From JAIVJN01 sp036732565 (GTDB lineage Bacteria > Acidobacteriota > Vicinamibacteria > Vicinamibacterales > UBA2999): DNA of 12,100 nucleotides. The notes under the pieces were generated by a model. The model searched no databases and was not told where the DNA came from. It saw nothing but the letters and a program-made list of their open reading frames with translations. The position numbers and the translations under genes are program-made. Below, one piece after another: positions 1 through 6,269 of the stretch. Positions within the stretch are counted from its first letter, which is position 1; each line of letters opens with the position of its first letter. The stretch is taken from positions 1 through 12,100 of the forward strand of contig DAINCF010000197.1 of assembly GCA_036732565.1 (NCBI GenBank). The letters are read 5' to 3'.

Positions 1-457
1 GCAGGCGGCCGTCGACGTCCAGGACGCCCTCGGGGCGCCGGCCTTCGACGGCCGGCTGCAGCCACTGGCGCTCGACGTCGGGAATGGTCAATGCGGCGAA
101 ACTGTCGCTGCGGGCCACGACCTGCCCGCGCGTGTCGAGCGCGAGGAGCTGCTCCTGGCGATCGTGGCGCTGGCGATAGTCGGCGAGGAAGTCGCGGATG
201 GTCGCGGCGTCGGTGGCGAACAGCGCGCGGAGGTTGGGGAACGACGCCACCAGCTCCGCGACCAACGCAAGATCGCGATGGCGACTCCGGATGTCCGCCA
301 GCACCAGGCCGCGACTCTGTTGAAGATCGGCGGTGATGCGGCCAGAGACGGCGGCGTTCGCAAACCAGCTGACGTACGCGAGCGTCGCGGCCGTGAGACC
401 CACGACCAGCATGCTGCCGAGAATCAGCAGGCGTATACGCAGCGAGCGAAACGGCAT
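1..457 (-). CDS. Membrane-anchored sensor protein, N-terminal part (truncated by window edge)
   Basis: This reading frame is open from an ATG at 457 to the left edge, giving 152 residues. The N-terminus is basic (MPFRSLRIRL) and is followed by one membrane segment at about residues 8-30. After it comes a soluble, probably periplasmic, region rich in amphipathic helices: ITADLQQSRG at about 42-51, then DLALVAELVASFPNLRALFA at about 61-80. A short beta-type core follows (QLLALDTRGQVVARSD, about 104-119). This layout fits the extracytoplasmic Cache-like sensor of a histidine kinase, diguanylate cyclase or adenylate cyclase; in such proteins a second membrane helix and the effector lie further on, here outside the window. 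The effector class therefore cannot be stated. No good ribosome site precedes the ATG and the frame stays open some way into the 9-bp repeat array, so the start is uncertain. It is the last gene of the leftward run and is separated from GH15 by the array, so it may have its own promoter. Confidence 0.72.
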   Translation of the reverse strand, partial: MPFRSLRIRLLILGSMLVVGLTAATLAYVSWFANAAVSGRITADLQQSRGLVLADIRSRHRDLALVAELVASFPNLRALFATDAATIRDFLADYRQRHDRQEQLLALDTRGQVVARSDSFAALTIPDVERQWLQPAVEGRRPEGVLDVDGRL

Positions 458-479
458 GGCGGGCGCGAGCCTAGGATAC

Positions 480-594
480 AAGGTGCGCAGGGTGCGCGGG
501 GTGCCCAAGGTGCCCGAAGTGCGCAAGGTGCAGATGCCTGGCGCACCTCGAGTACCTTGCGCACCTCGTGCACCCTGCGCACCCTGGGCACCCT
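480..594. repeat. Two facing arrays of a degenerate 9-bp repeat (imperfect 115-bp inverted repeat)
   Basis: Six consecutive 9-mers of the type AAGGTGCGC / AGGGTGCGC occupy 480-533. After a 7-bp centre (534-540), six 9-mers of the opposite orientation (GCGCACCTC, GCGCACCCT, GGGCACCCT) occupy 541-594. One pair, 489-497 with 577-585, is exactly complementary and the others are partly so, which allows a long imperfect hairpin. The array starts 2 bp after the GH15 stop codon and ends 22 bp before the sensor gene start on the transcribed strand. It could stabilise the GH15 mRNA end, attenuate readthrough, or be neutral satellite-like DNA. No U-tract follows, so a standard terminator is not supported. 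Confidence 0.85.
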
Positions 595-596
595 GT

Positions 597-2456
597 TTAT
601 GTATGCGCCGGCGGGTTTCGCTTGGTGCCGAGGTCCAGGGTCCGATCCAGGTTGTAGGCGGCGCTGATCAGGGCGAGGTGGGTGAAGGCCTGCGGAAAGT
701 TGCCGAGGGCTTCGCCGGTGTAGCCGATCTGCTCGCTGTACAGCCCGACATGGTTGGCGAAGCCGAGCATGCGCTCGAAGATCAGTCGCGCGCGGTCCAG
801 GAGCTCCGGGCGGAATCGGCCGGCACGGGTCAGCGCTTCGACCAGCCAGAACGTGCACATGTTGAAGGTGCCCTCCTGGCCGACGAGCCCGTCCGGTGCA
901 TCGGCGACGTCGTAGCGCAGGACCAGGCTGTTGGTGGTCAGCCCGTTGGCGTGCGGCGGCTGCATGATGGCGTCGATGGTCCCCAGCATGCGTGGATCGT
1001 TCGGTGCCACGAACATGGTCAGCGACATCAGCAGCGTCGAGGCGTCCAACGCGGGATTGCCGTAGCTCATGACGAACGAGCGCTGCGTCGCGTCCCAGCC
1101 CTTGGTCATGATCTCTTCGTAGATCTGATCGCGGGCACGCATCCAGCGCGCGACGTCGCAGGGAAACGAGCGGTGCGCCGCGATCCGCAGCGCGCGGTCG
1201 ATGGCCACCCAGCACATCAGCTTCGACGACACGAACGGACGACGACCGCCGCGCACTTCCCAGATGCCGTGATCGTCTTGCTGCCAGTTCTCGATGACCC
1301 AGTCGACCAGTGCTTGCACGGATCGCCAGGAATCGTGGGAAATCGGCAATCCCCAGCGGTCGTACAGATAGATGGAGTCGATCAGCTCACCGTAGATATC
1401 GAGCTGCAGCTGGTCGCGAGCGTCGTTGCCGATGCGGACGGGCCGCGATCCCTTGTAGCCGCAGAGATGGTCCAGCGTCTGCTCCCGATCGGCCGGCTCT
1501 CCGCTGATGGTGTAGAGCACGTGCAGCGATCCCTTGGACTCGACATGCTCCGAAACCTTCCTCAGAAAGGACATGTAGGCATGGGCTTCTTCGCGGAAAC
1601 CGAGGCGGAGCAGGGCGTAGACCGTGAACGCCGAATCCCGTACCCAGGTGTAGCGGTAGTCCCAGTTCCGGCCGGCGCCAGCGGCTTCGGGCAGGCTCGT
1701 CGTCGGAGCCGCGATGATCGCCCCGGTCGGCGCGTAGGTGAGCAGCTTCAACGTGAGCAGCGATCGCTCGACGATCTCGCGCCAGCGGCCCCGATATTCG
1801 CTCTTGCCGATCCACGCCCGCCAATACGCGATCGTGGCATCGAACACCTCGTCCGCGTACTGCGGCGTGGGGAATTCGCCGGCACCTTGCGTCGAGTCCA
1901 GCATCCGCAGGACGAAATGCGCGCTCTTGCCTTCGTCCAGCTCGAAGTCGGCGACGACGCCACCCTGAACCTGCTTCAAGGGGACGTCCGCGGCGAGCCC
2001 CAGTGTGAGGGGCGGCGATTCGAAGCGGACGCCGCCCTCAACGATCTCGACGGTGTGGGCGCGCCGCGCGTAGTCGAACGCGGGATAACACGTCGCGCGC
2101 ATTCGCAACCGCCCGCGAACGGCGGTGACGCAACGGATGACGGCATGGCTCCGAGCATCCGCTGGCGCCAGACCTACCGGCATGAAGTCCGTCAGTTCGG
2201 CCGCGCCTTCTTCAGTGAAGAAGCGGGTGATGAGCACGTTGGTTTCGGGCAGGTAGCACTGCTTGTGCGTGGCGTGCTTCGTCCGCGGATGAATCGCGAA
2301 CGACCCGCCCTTCTCGTCATCGAGAATGGCGGCGAAGACGCTGGGCGAGTCGAAGCGAGGCAGGCACAACCAATCGATACACCCATTCACTCCCACCAGG
2401 GCCGCGGTGTGCATGTCCCCGATGAGACCGTGCTGCTCGATCGGGAGATAGCCCAT
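597..2456 (-). CDS. Glycoside hydrolase family 15 protein (glucoamylase/trehalase-like)
   Basis: This 619-residue protein has the full two-part layout of bacterial and archaeal GH15 enzymes. The N-terminal beta-sandwich region (about 1-215) opens with the family signature IEQHGLIGDM and NGCIDWLCLPRFDSPSVFA. An (alpha/alpha)6 barrel follows (about 225-612) with GRNWDYRYTWVRDSAF at 262-277, GIWEVRG at 397-403, SSKLMCWVAIDRAL at 410-423, and SEQIGYTGEALGNFPQAFTH at 574-593. By family analogy Glu400 (in WEVRG) is the general acid and Glu575 (in SEQ) the general base, so the enzyme looks catalytically intact. It would hydrolyse alpha-glucosides by inversion; trehalose or short malto-oligosaccharides are plausible, but sequence alone does not separate them. 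No signal peptide is seen, so it is probably cytoplasmic. The ATG lies 2 bp after the stop of the DUF3014 gene with no well-spaced ribosome site, which suggests translational coupling. Function to family level is secure; substrate is not. Confidence 0.95.
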   Translation of the reverse strand: MGYLPIEQHGLIGDMHTAALVGVNGCIDWLCLPRFDSPSVFAAILDDEKGGSFAIHPRTKHATHKQCYLPETNVLITRFFTEEGAAELTDFMPVGLAPADARSHAVIRCVTAVRGRLRMRATCYPAFDYARRAHTVEIVEGGVRFESPPLTLGLAADVPLKQVQGGVVADFELDEGKSAHFVLRMLDSTQGAGEFPTPQYADEVFDATIAYWRAWIGKSEYRGRWREIVERSLLTLKLLTYAPTGAIIAAPTTSLPEAAGAGRNWDYRYTWVRDSAFTVYALLRLGFREEAHAYMSFLRKVSEHVESKGSLHVLYTISGEPADREQTLDHLCGYKGSRPVRIGNDARDQLQLDIYGELIDSIYLYDRWGLPISHDSWRSVQALVDWVIENWQQDDHGIWEVRGGRRPFVSSKLMCWVAIDRALRIAAHRSFPCDVARWMRARDQIYEEIMTKGWDATQRSFVMSYGNPALDASTLLMSLTMFVAPNDPRMLGTIDAIMQPPHANGLTTNSLVLRYDVADAPDGLVGQEGTFNMCTFWLVEALTRAGRFRPELLDRARLIFERMLGFANHVGLYSEQIGYTGEALGNFPQAFTHLALISAAYNLDRTLDLGTKRNPPAHT

Positions 2457-2458
2457 TC

Positions 2459-3322
2459 CTAGCGCGGGTTCGCGCTCTTCAGCGCTGCGTCGATTTCTCG
2501 CAGCTTGGCCTGGACGATGCGCTGGTTTTCCGGGCCCATGCGCAGGAGCTGCTTCTGGGCCGGCCGGAGCGTCTCGAGGTTGCGATCGGTATAGGCCCAG
2601 TTGAGGCCGCGCGTGCTCTGCACGAGCGTGGGCGGCTGCTCCGGCACCGGCGTGTCGAGCAAGGACGCGATGGCGACCCCGACGGTTCGATCGAAGTCGC
2701 CGTCGGCGTGGCCCATCTGCCGATAGGCCTCGTCGAGCCGCGGCTTGATCGTCGTGTAGGCGCGCGCCACGGCGTTGGCATCGAGCGACGCCACCGTCGC
2801 CGCAAGGCCGTCGTAGCGATCGTAACTGCTTGGATTCACCGTGCGCCGGGCGCCGCGTCCGGAGACCTCGAACTTGCCGGCGGGGGCCACCGATTGGTTC
2901 TCCTTGGTCGGCGACGAGCCGCGCGCGATCTGATCCACGGTGAACACGATCCGGCGGGTCACGTCATCGGTCGCCAGCCAGCTGGCGAGCTCGGGCCGCG
3001 CCGACAGCACGCCAAGGAGCTGTCGAAGAAAGGGGTCCATCTGATCCATCGGCGGCAACGTCACCGCCGGCGGCTTGGTGTCGATCGCTTCCGTTCCTTG
3101 CGATTGCGGCAGCGTGGCGGCCGTTTGGGGGGATGCCGCCTGACGTCGTGCGAGCCACCAGCGGACGCCAAAGAAACCACCGACGAGGAGGGCGATGATG
3201 ACCAGAGGAATGATGAAGCGGCTGAGGTCTCCCGACGAGGATGGAGGTCTCGAGAGCGGCGAAGTGCCGACCGACCCTTCGTCCAGCGGTTGGTCCAGCG
3301 GCTGTTCGTCGAGGATGCTCAC
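2459..3322 (-). CDS. DUF3014 family membrane protein
   Basis: The predicted protein has 287 residues and is anchored by one membrane helix at about 36-57 (FIIPLVIIALLVGGFFGVRWW). A short acidic, proline-rich cytoplasmic tail precedes the helix and a Pro/Thr/Gln-rich linker follows it. From about 100 to the end it matches the DUF3014 pattern as I know it: DPFLRQLLGVLSARPELASWL, VDQIARGSSP, SYDRYDGLAATVASLDANA, and a C-terminal block LLRMGPENQRIVQAKLREID. The molecular role of the family is unknown; topology suggests a periplasmic domain. The start chosen is the GTG at 3322, because AGGAGGG (3336-3330) stands 7 nt before it. A longer frame from GTG 3340 would place that ribosome site inside the coding region. 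It follows the ParB-like gene by 73 bp and is nearly fused to GH15 downstream, so the three genes are probably co-transcribed. Confidence 0.88.
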   Translation of the reverse strand: MSILDEQPLDQPLDEGSVGTSPLSRPPSSSGDLSRFIIPLVIIALLVGGFFGVRWWLARRQAASPQTAATLPQSQGTEAIDTKPPAVTLPPMDQMDPFLRQLLGVLSARPELASWLATDDVTRRIVFTVDQIARGSSPTKENQSVAPAGKFEVSGRGARRTVNPSSYDRYDGLAATVASLDANAVARAYTTIKPRLDEAYRQMGHADGDFDRTVGVAIASLLDTPVPEQPPTLVQSTRGLNWAYTDRNLETLRPAQKQLLRMGPENQRIVQAKLREIDAALKSANPR

Positions 3323-3329
3323 GTGCGTG

Positions 3330-3336
3330 CCCTCCT
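3330..3336 (-). promoter_or_regulatory. Ribosome binding site of the DUF3014 gene (decides its start)
   Basis: AGGAGGG on the minus strand, 7 nt before GTG 3322-3320, is one of the strongest Shine-Dalgarno matches in the window. It supports the GTG at 3322 rather than the in-frame GTG at 3340, from which the ribosome site would lie inside the coding sequence. Confidence 0.7.
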
Positions 3337-3395
3337 GCACTCAGCGTAACAGAAGAGCCCGGCGTCGTAGTTGCGAGGCTTCCAGCCCGCCTGCG

Positions 3396-4562
3396 TCAAT
3401 GCCCGAAGGCGAGGCTGATGATGGTGCCGGAGCCGGCGCTGGACGTGGCTTCGAGCCGGGCGCGATGGATCGCGGCGGCGCGTCTGGCGACGAGAACGGC
3501 CAACTCGGCGGCGGCGCCGCCGGGGCGTTCGGTCCAGCCGGCCTCGAAGAACCGCGTAAGGGTCCCGTCACTGAGAACCGCGGAGGGCTGGGTAATCGTC
3601 ACCACGGTCGTGCCGTTGCCTGCCGTGCCGGCGAGGCGCAGGTTCACGCGCGGATCCTGGACGGACTCGCCGAGCGCAAACATGGCCTGCGTCAGACCGA
3701 CGAGCGCGGTGGACAGCAGCAGCCGGTCACCGTGCAGCACCAACGCGCCACGGGCGATATCGATCTGCAGCGTGCCACCGTGCAACTCGACGATAGGGCT
3801 GGTAAGACGCTTGACTTGATCGAGGAGCGCCGCGCCCCCAATCGGCGTGTGCACGATAGGCAGCGCCGATGCGAGGTACTGACGCGCGCGGACGAGCCAG
3901 GCGGCGCGTTCGGTCTCGACCGCCAGCAGCTTCAAGGCGACATGTTCGCGCGTGCTTGCGGACGAGGCTCGCGAGACCAGATGGAGGCACGCCTGCAGCC
4001 CAGCGATGGTTTCCTGCAGCTGACTCAGCGTCGACGCGCTGCGCGTATCCATGCCCTCGTCAGGCTCAGGGGCGGCGATGACCTGCGCGACGGCGGACTC
4101 GCTCTCGTCGATGCGGAGGTTGTCCGCATCGGCCAGCTCACCGGCTCGCTGATCGGTGACCGAATAGACGAGGCACGGGACCTCGGCCACTCCAGCTGCG
4201 CGCGCCGCGACCAGTCGTCGACGACCGGCGATCAGGCGGAAGCGGCCGTCATGAGGTCGTACCATCAACGGTTGAAGCACACCCAATTCTGTAATCGACT
4301 TGGCCAGATCCGTGACCGTGTGCTCAGCTGGGAGATCGGCGGCGTCGATGCGCGTCACTGGCAGCAGCCGGACCGGTCTACTCTCCGCCGGCGCGGTGAG
4401 CTGCTCGACGTAATGCAGGTCGTGGCGCGAGCGATAGGTCTTCGGAAGCCCCTCGCGGAAGCCTTCAGCTGCCGGTTCTTCCTGTTCGTCGTCCACGTTC
4501 GCGGCCGCGGGAAACGTGCGAAAGGCAGGAGCCAAGTCCGACGTAATGTCCAGGTCGCCCAC
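3396..4562 (-). CDS. ParB-like N-terminal domain fused to a degenerate histidine-kinase-type core
   Basis: The protein has 388 residues from the GTG at 4562. Residues about 63-160 form a ParB/Spo0J N-terminal domain: LAKSITELGVLQPLMVRP, then box II-like LIAGRRRLVAARAAGVAEVPCL (GRRR at 113-116), then ADNLRID at 145-151, where canonical ParB has ENxQR. No helix-turn-helix DNA-binding domain follows. Instead residues about 175-232 look like the two-helix dimerisation region of a histidine kinase (ETIAGLQACLHLVSR, then LLAVETERAAWLVRARQYL), without a His at the expected position. Residues about 237-387 follow the ATPase-domain order: LLDQVKRLTSPIVELHGGTL, LHGDRLLLSTALVGLTQAM where the N-box should be, LTRFFEAGWTERPGG, and a GSGTIISLAFG end. 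The Asn residues of the N-box and the DxGxG box are missing, so ATP binding is doubtful. The ParB part is clear; the kinase-like part rests on pattern and order. The ATG at 4637 is an alternative start, but it lies in AT-rich spacer DNA and lacks the AAGGCGG site (4577-4571) that precedes GTG 4562. Confidence 0.85.
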   Translation of the reverse strand: MGDLDITSDLAPAFRTFPAAANVDDEQEEPAAEGFREGLPKTYRSRHDLHYVEQLTAPAESRPVRLLPVTRIDAADLPAEHTVTDLAKSITELGVLQPLMVRPHDGRFRLIAGRRRLVAARAAGVAEVPCLVYSVTDQRAGELADADNLRIDESESAVAQVIAAPEPDEGMDTRSASTLSQLQETIAGLQACLHLVSRASSASTREHVALKLLAVETERAAWLVRARQYLASALPIVHTPIGGAALLDQVKRLTSPIVELHGGTLQIDIARGALVLHGDRLLLSTALVGLTQAMFALGESVQDPRVNLRLAGTAGNGTTVVTITQPSAVLSDGTLTRFFEAGWTERPGGAAAELAVLVARRAAAIHRARLEATSSAGSGTIISLAFGH

Positions 4563-4570
4563 GAGTTGTT

Positions 4571-4577
4571 CCGCCTT
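4571..4577 (-). promoter_or_regulatory. Ribosome binding site of the ParB-like gene (decides its start)
   Basis: AAGGCGG, one mismatch from AAGGAGG, lies 8 nt before GTG 4562 on the minus strand. It favours that start over the upstream ATG at 4637, whose extra 25 residues (Cys-rich, then hydrophobic) look like translated spacer. Confidence 0.5.
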
Positions 4578-4625
4578 CAAAATTGTTATTCGGATGACGA
4601 AGATGCAATCAACGCAAGCGCTACA

Positions 4626-4654
4626 TGTATAACGCAATGACGAACGACATACAA
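4626..4654 (-). promoter_or_regulatory. Candidate sigma-70-type promoter for the leftward ParB-DUF3014-GH15 operon
   Basis: On the minus strand TTGTAT (4654-4649) and TATACA (4631-4626) are separated by 17 bp, within the only AT-rich spacer of the window. Initiation near 4619 would give a leader of about 57 nt before GTG 4562. The hexamers match consensus only at 3/6 and 4/6, so this is a candidate. The spacer also has to hold the promoter of the divergent WYL regulator, for which I found no convincing hexamer pair. Confidence 0.35.
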
Positions 4655-4728
4655 GATATAGATGCGACTTCAGTATGAAAATGGGCGAGTGACCGAGCGT
4701 TTCTCGCGTTTGTGATCAGGAGCAGGTC

Positions 4729-5772
4729 ATGCGTGCCGATCGATTGCTGTCGATCATTCTGCTGCTGCAGTCGCATCGGCGACTCACCGGAGGTGATCTC
4801 GCGCGCCGGCTCGAGGTGTCGGTGCGCACCATTCATCGCGACATGGATGCGTTGAGCGCGGCAGGGGTGCCCGTGCTGGCCGATCGTGGCGCGCATGGAG
4901 GATGGACGCTCGATCCGGCGTGGAAGACCGATCTCACGGGCCTCGACGCCCGCGAGCTCGACGCGTTGTTTCTCGCGCTGCCGCCGAAGCTGCTCGCGAA
5001 CCTTCATCTCGGACCCGCGGCCGATCGCGCGATGTCGAAGCTGTTGCTGGCGTTGCCGACGGGACAACGATCGCGGGCGCGAGCGATGCGGCAGCGGCTG
5101 CACATCGATCTCGATGGGTGGTACCAATCGACGGAGGACCTGCCCGTGCTGCCGATCGTGCAGCAGGCGCTGTGGCGAGAGCGTCAGCTCGAGATCGTGT
5201 ATCGCACGCCTGGCCGCGGCACCAGCACGCGCGTCGTGGATCCGCTCGGCCTCGTGATCAAGGGCGCTGTCTGGTATCTCGTCGCGTCGTGGAACGCCGA
5301 GTCTCGGACATTCCGCATGTCACGCGTCGAGACAGCCACGGTCCTCGAAGCGCCGGCGGCTCGTCCGACTGAGTTCAATCTCGCGGAGTACTGGTCACGC
5401 TCGGCACAGGCGTTTCGGGATCGGCTGCCGCAGTACAAGGCGACGCTGCGGGTCCATCCAGACGCCGCGTGCTGGATGCGTGGAAGTTCCCTGTGGCGCG
5501 TGGAGGGCATGGAGCCGCCCGACACCGATGGCTGGGTCGTCATGCGCCTTGCCTTCGGCCACCTTCGCGAGGCGTGCTTCCTGGCCCTCGGCCTCGGCGG
5601 CCATGGCGAGGTGCTGTCGCCGCCATCGCTGCGCGACGCCGTCGGTGCGCAAGCGCGGGACGTGGTCGAGCGCTATGGCGCGCCCGTGCAGGTGGCGACC
5701 GTTACGACGCCGGAATCTCCGCGAACGGCCGCTCGCCCAGCACGGTCAGGGTCGACAGGCATTTCGCGATGA
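4729..5772 (+). CDS. WYL-domain transcriptional regulator (YafY/DeoR-like HTH)
   Basis: This 347-residue protein begins with a winged helix-turn-helix of the HTH_11 type (RADRLLSIILLLQSHRRLTG, GDLARRLEVSVRTIHRDMDA, LSAAGVPVLADRGAHGGW; residues about 2-60). A WYL domain follows at about 140-205 and includes LWRERQLEIVYR, VVDPLGLVIKGAVWYLVASW and FRMSRV. A WCX-type C-terminal extension covers about 230-320. WYL domains are thought to bind nucleotides or nucleic acid and to switch transcription factor activity; the ligand here is unknown. AGGAG at 4718-4722 stands 6 nt before the ATG, so the start is firm. The gene is divergent from the ParB-like operon across 166 bp, so control of that operon or of itself is a reasonable inference. 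Residues from about 325 (TTPESPRTAARPARSGSTG) are Pro/Ser/Thr-rich and are encoded antisense to the thioesterase gene; this tail looks like an extension beyond the domain. Confidence 0.93.
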   Translation: MRADRLLSIILLLQSHRRLTGGDLARRLEVSVRTIHRDMDALSAAGVPVLADRGAHGGWTLDPAWKTDLTGLDARELDALFLALPPKLLANLHLGPAADRAMSKLLLALPTGQRSRARAMRQRLHIDLDGWYQSTEDLPVLPIVQQALWRERQLEIVYRTPGRGTSTRVVDPLGLVIKGAVWYLVASWNAESRTFRMSRVETATVLEAPAARPTEFNLAEYWSRSAQAFRDRLPQYKATLRVHPDAACWMRGSSLWRVEGMEPPDTDGWVVMRLAFGHLREACFLALGLGGHGEVLSPPSLRDAVGAQARDVVERYGAPVQVATVTTPESPRTAARPARSGSTGISR

Positions 5773-6160
5773 GCCGGCGCTCGCCGCTCTCGACTTCGAA
5801 CACTTCCGACTCGCTGACGACGATCCGCCGGCCGGCGCGGAGCGTGCGTCCGTGCGCCTCCAGCCGCGTGGCGCGACCGGGCAAGAGGAAATTGATCTTG
5901 AGCTCCAGCGTGAGCACGTCGAAGCCAGGCGGCACCGCCGCTCGCGCCGCACCTCCCGCTGTGTGATCGGCCAGCGTCGTGACCACACCGGCGTGGATGT
6001 AGCCATGCTGTTGATGATGGGCCGGCGTGATCGTCAGCGAGGTCTCGCACGAATCCGGACCGACGCGTTCCAGCCGAATGCCGAGCGTGGAGAGAAAGCC
6101 GGCGGCGTCGAAGATCGTGGCGACGCGGCGATAACGCTCCTCGTCTGTTTCCATCGGCAT
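5702..6160 (-). CDS. PaaI-like hotdog-fold thioesterase
   Basis: The protein has 152 residues, normal for a single hotdog-fold acyl-CoA thioesterase. The catalytic-helix motif QQHGYIHAGVVTTLADHTAG lies at 50-69. His52, Gly53, His56 and Asp65 are in the places expected of PaaI-like enzymes. The strand block LELKINFLLPGRATRLEAHG follows at 85-104, then RIVVSESEVFE at 112-122. Such proteins hydrolyse acyl- or aryl-CoA in the cytoplasm, usually as homotetramers; the substrate is not readable. The start is the ATG at 6160; another ATG two codons on is possible, and neither has a clear ribosome site. The hairpin repeat begins 4 bp upstream of the start, so the leader may be structured. The last 71 bp overlap the convergent WYL regulator, and no terminator was seen between them. 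Confidence 0.93.
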   Translation of the reverse strand: MPMETDEERYRRVATIFDAAGFLSTLGIRLERVGPDSCETSLTITPAHHQQHGYIHAGVVTTLADHTAGGAARAAVPPGFDVLTLELKINFLLPGRATRLEAHGRTLRAGRRIVVSESEVFEVESGERRLIAKCLSTLTVLGERPFAEIPAS

Positions 6161-6163
6161 ATT

Positions 6164-6233
6164 GTAGGGGCGGCTCCCACCCCACCGCGCAAAACACGCG
6201 CGGCGGGGACCCCGGCTCGCGAGCCGCCCCTAC
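6164..6233. repeat. REP-like long hairpin (inverted repeat) between thioesterase and MgtE fusion
   Basis: GTAGGGGCGGCTC (6164-6176) has an exact inverted copy, GAGCCGCCCCTAC (6221-6233). Inside it a second arm pair, CCCCACCGCGC (6180-6190) and GCGCGGCGGGG (6198-6208), pairs with one mismatch around a 7-nt loop. This gives a nested palindrome of 70 bp. It sits just upstream of the thioesterase start and downstream of the permease-MgtE gene, both leftward. Its form fits REP-type extragenic palindromes. It could also reduce transcription from the upstream gene, but no U-run follows the arms, so it is not called a terminator. Confidence 0.8.
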
Positions 6234-6269
6234 GCCGATCCACAACGGCGCCCCTACGCTGATTCACAA
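6226..6269. repeat. 20-bp direct repeat overlapping the hairpin and the MgtE fusion stop codon
   Basis: GCCCCTACGCCGATCCACAA (6226-6245) recurs as GCCCCTACGCTGATTCACAA (6250-6269), with two differences and a 24-bp period. The first copy begins inside the right arm of the hairpin. The second contains the TGA stop of the fusion gene (TCA on the plus strand at 6264-6266). The repeat unit therefore supplies the present end of that gene. Confidence 0.75.

Noticed and set aside
480..594. CRISPR array or intrinsic terminator at the 9-bp repeats
   Set aside because: Units are 9 bp, degenerate and contiguous without spacers, so not CRISPR. No U-tract follows the dyad, so a standard terminator is not supported.
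333..2462. Long plus-strand open frame of 709 codons opposite GH15
   Set aside because: It is antisense to a complete GH15 enzyme with all family motifs, its product is Arg/Gly/His-rich with no recognisable domain, and its 5' part translates the 9-bp repeat.
4579..4610. TTGATT (4589-18-bp spacer) TAACAA as promoter for the ParB-like gene
   Set aside because: Its start point would fall inside the AAGGCGG ribosome site, leaving no leader; the upstream TTGTAT/TATACA pair fits better.
3195..4640. Plus-strand open frame of 481 codons opposite the DUF3014 5' end and the ParB-like gene
   Set aside because: It is a GC-rich shadow frame; the minus strand encodes clear ParB and DUF3014 motifs with ribosome sites.
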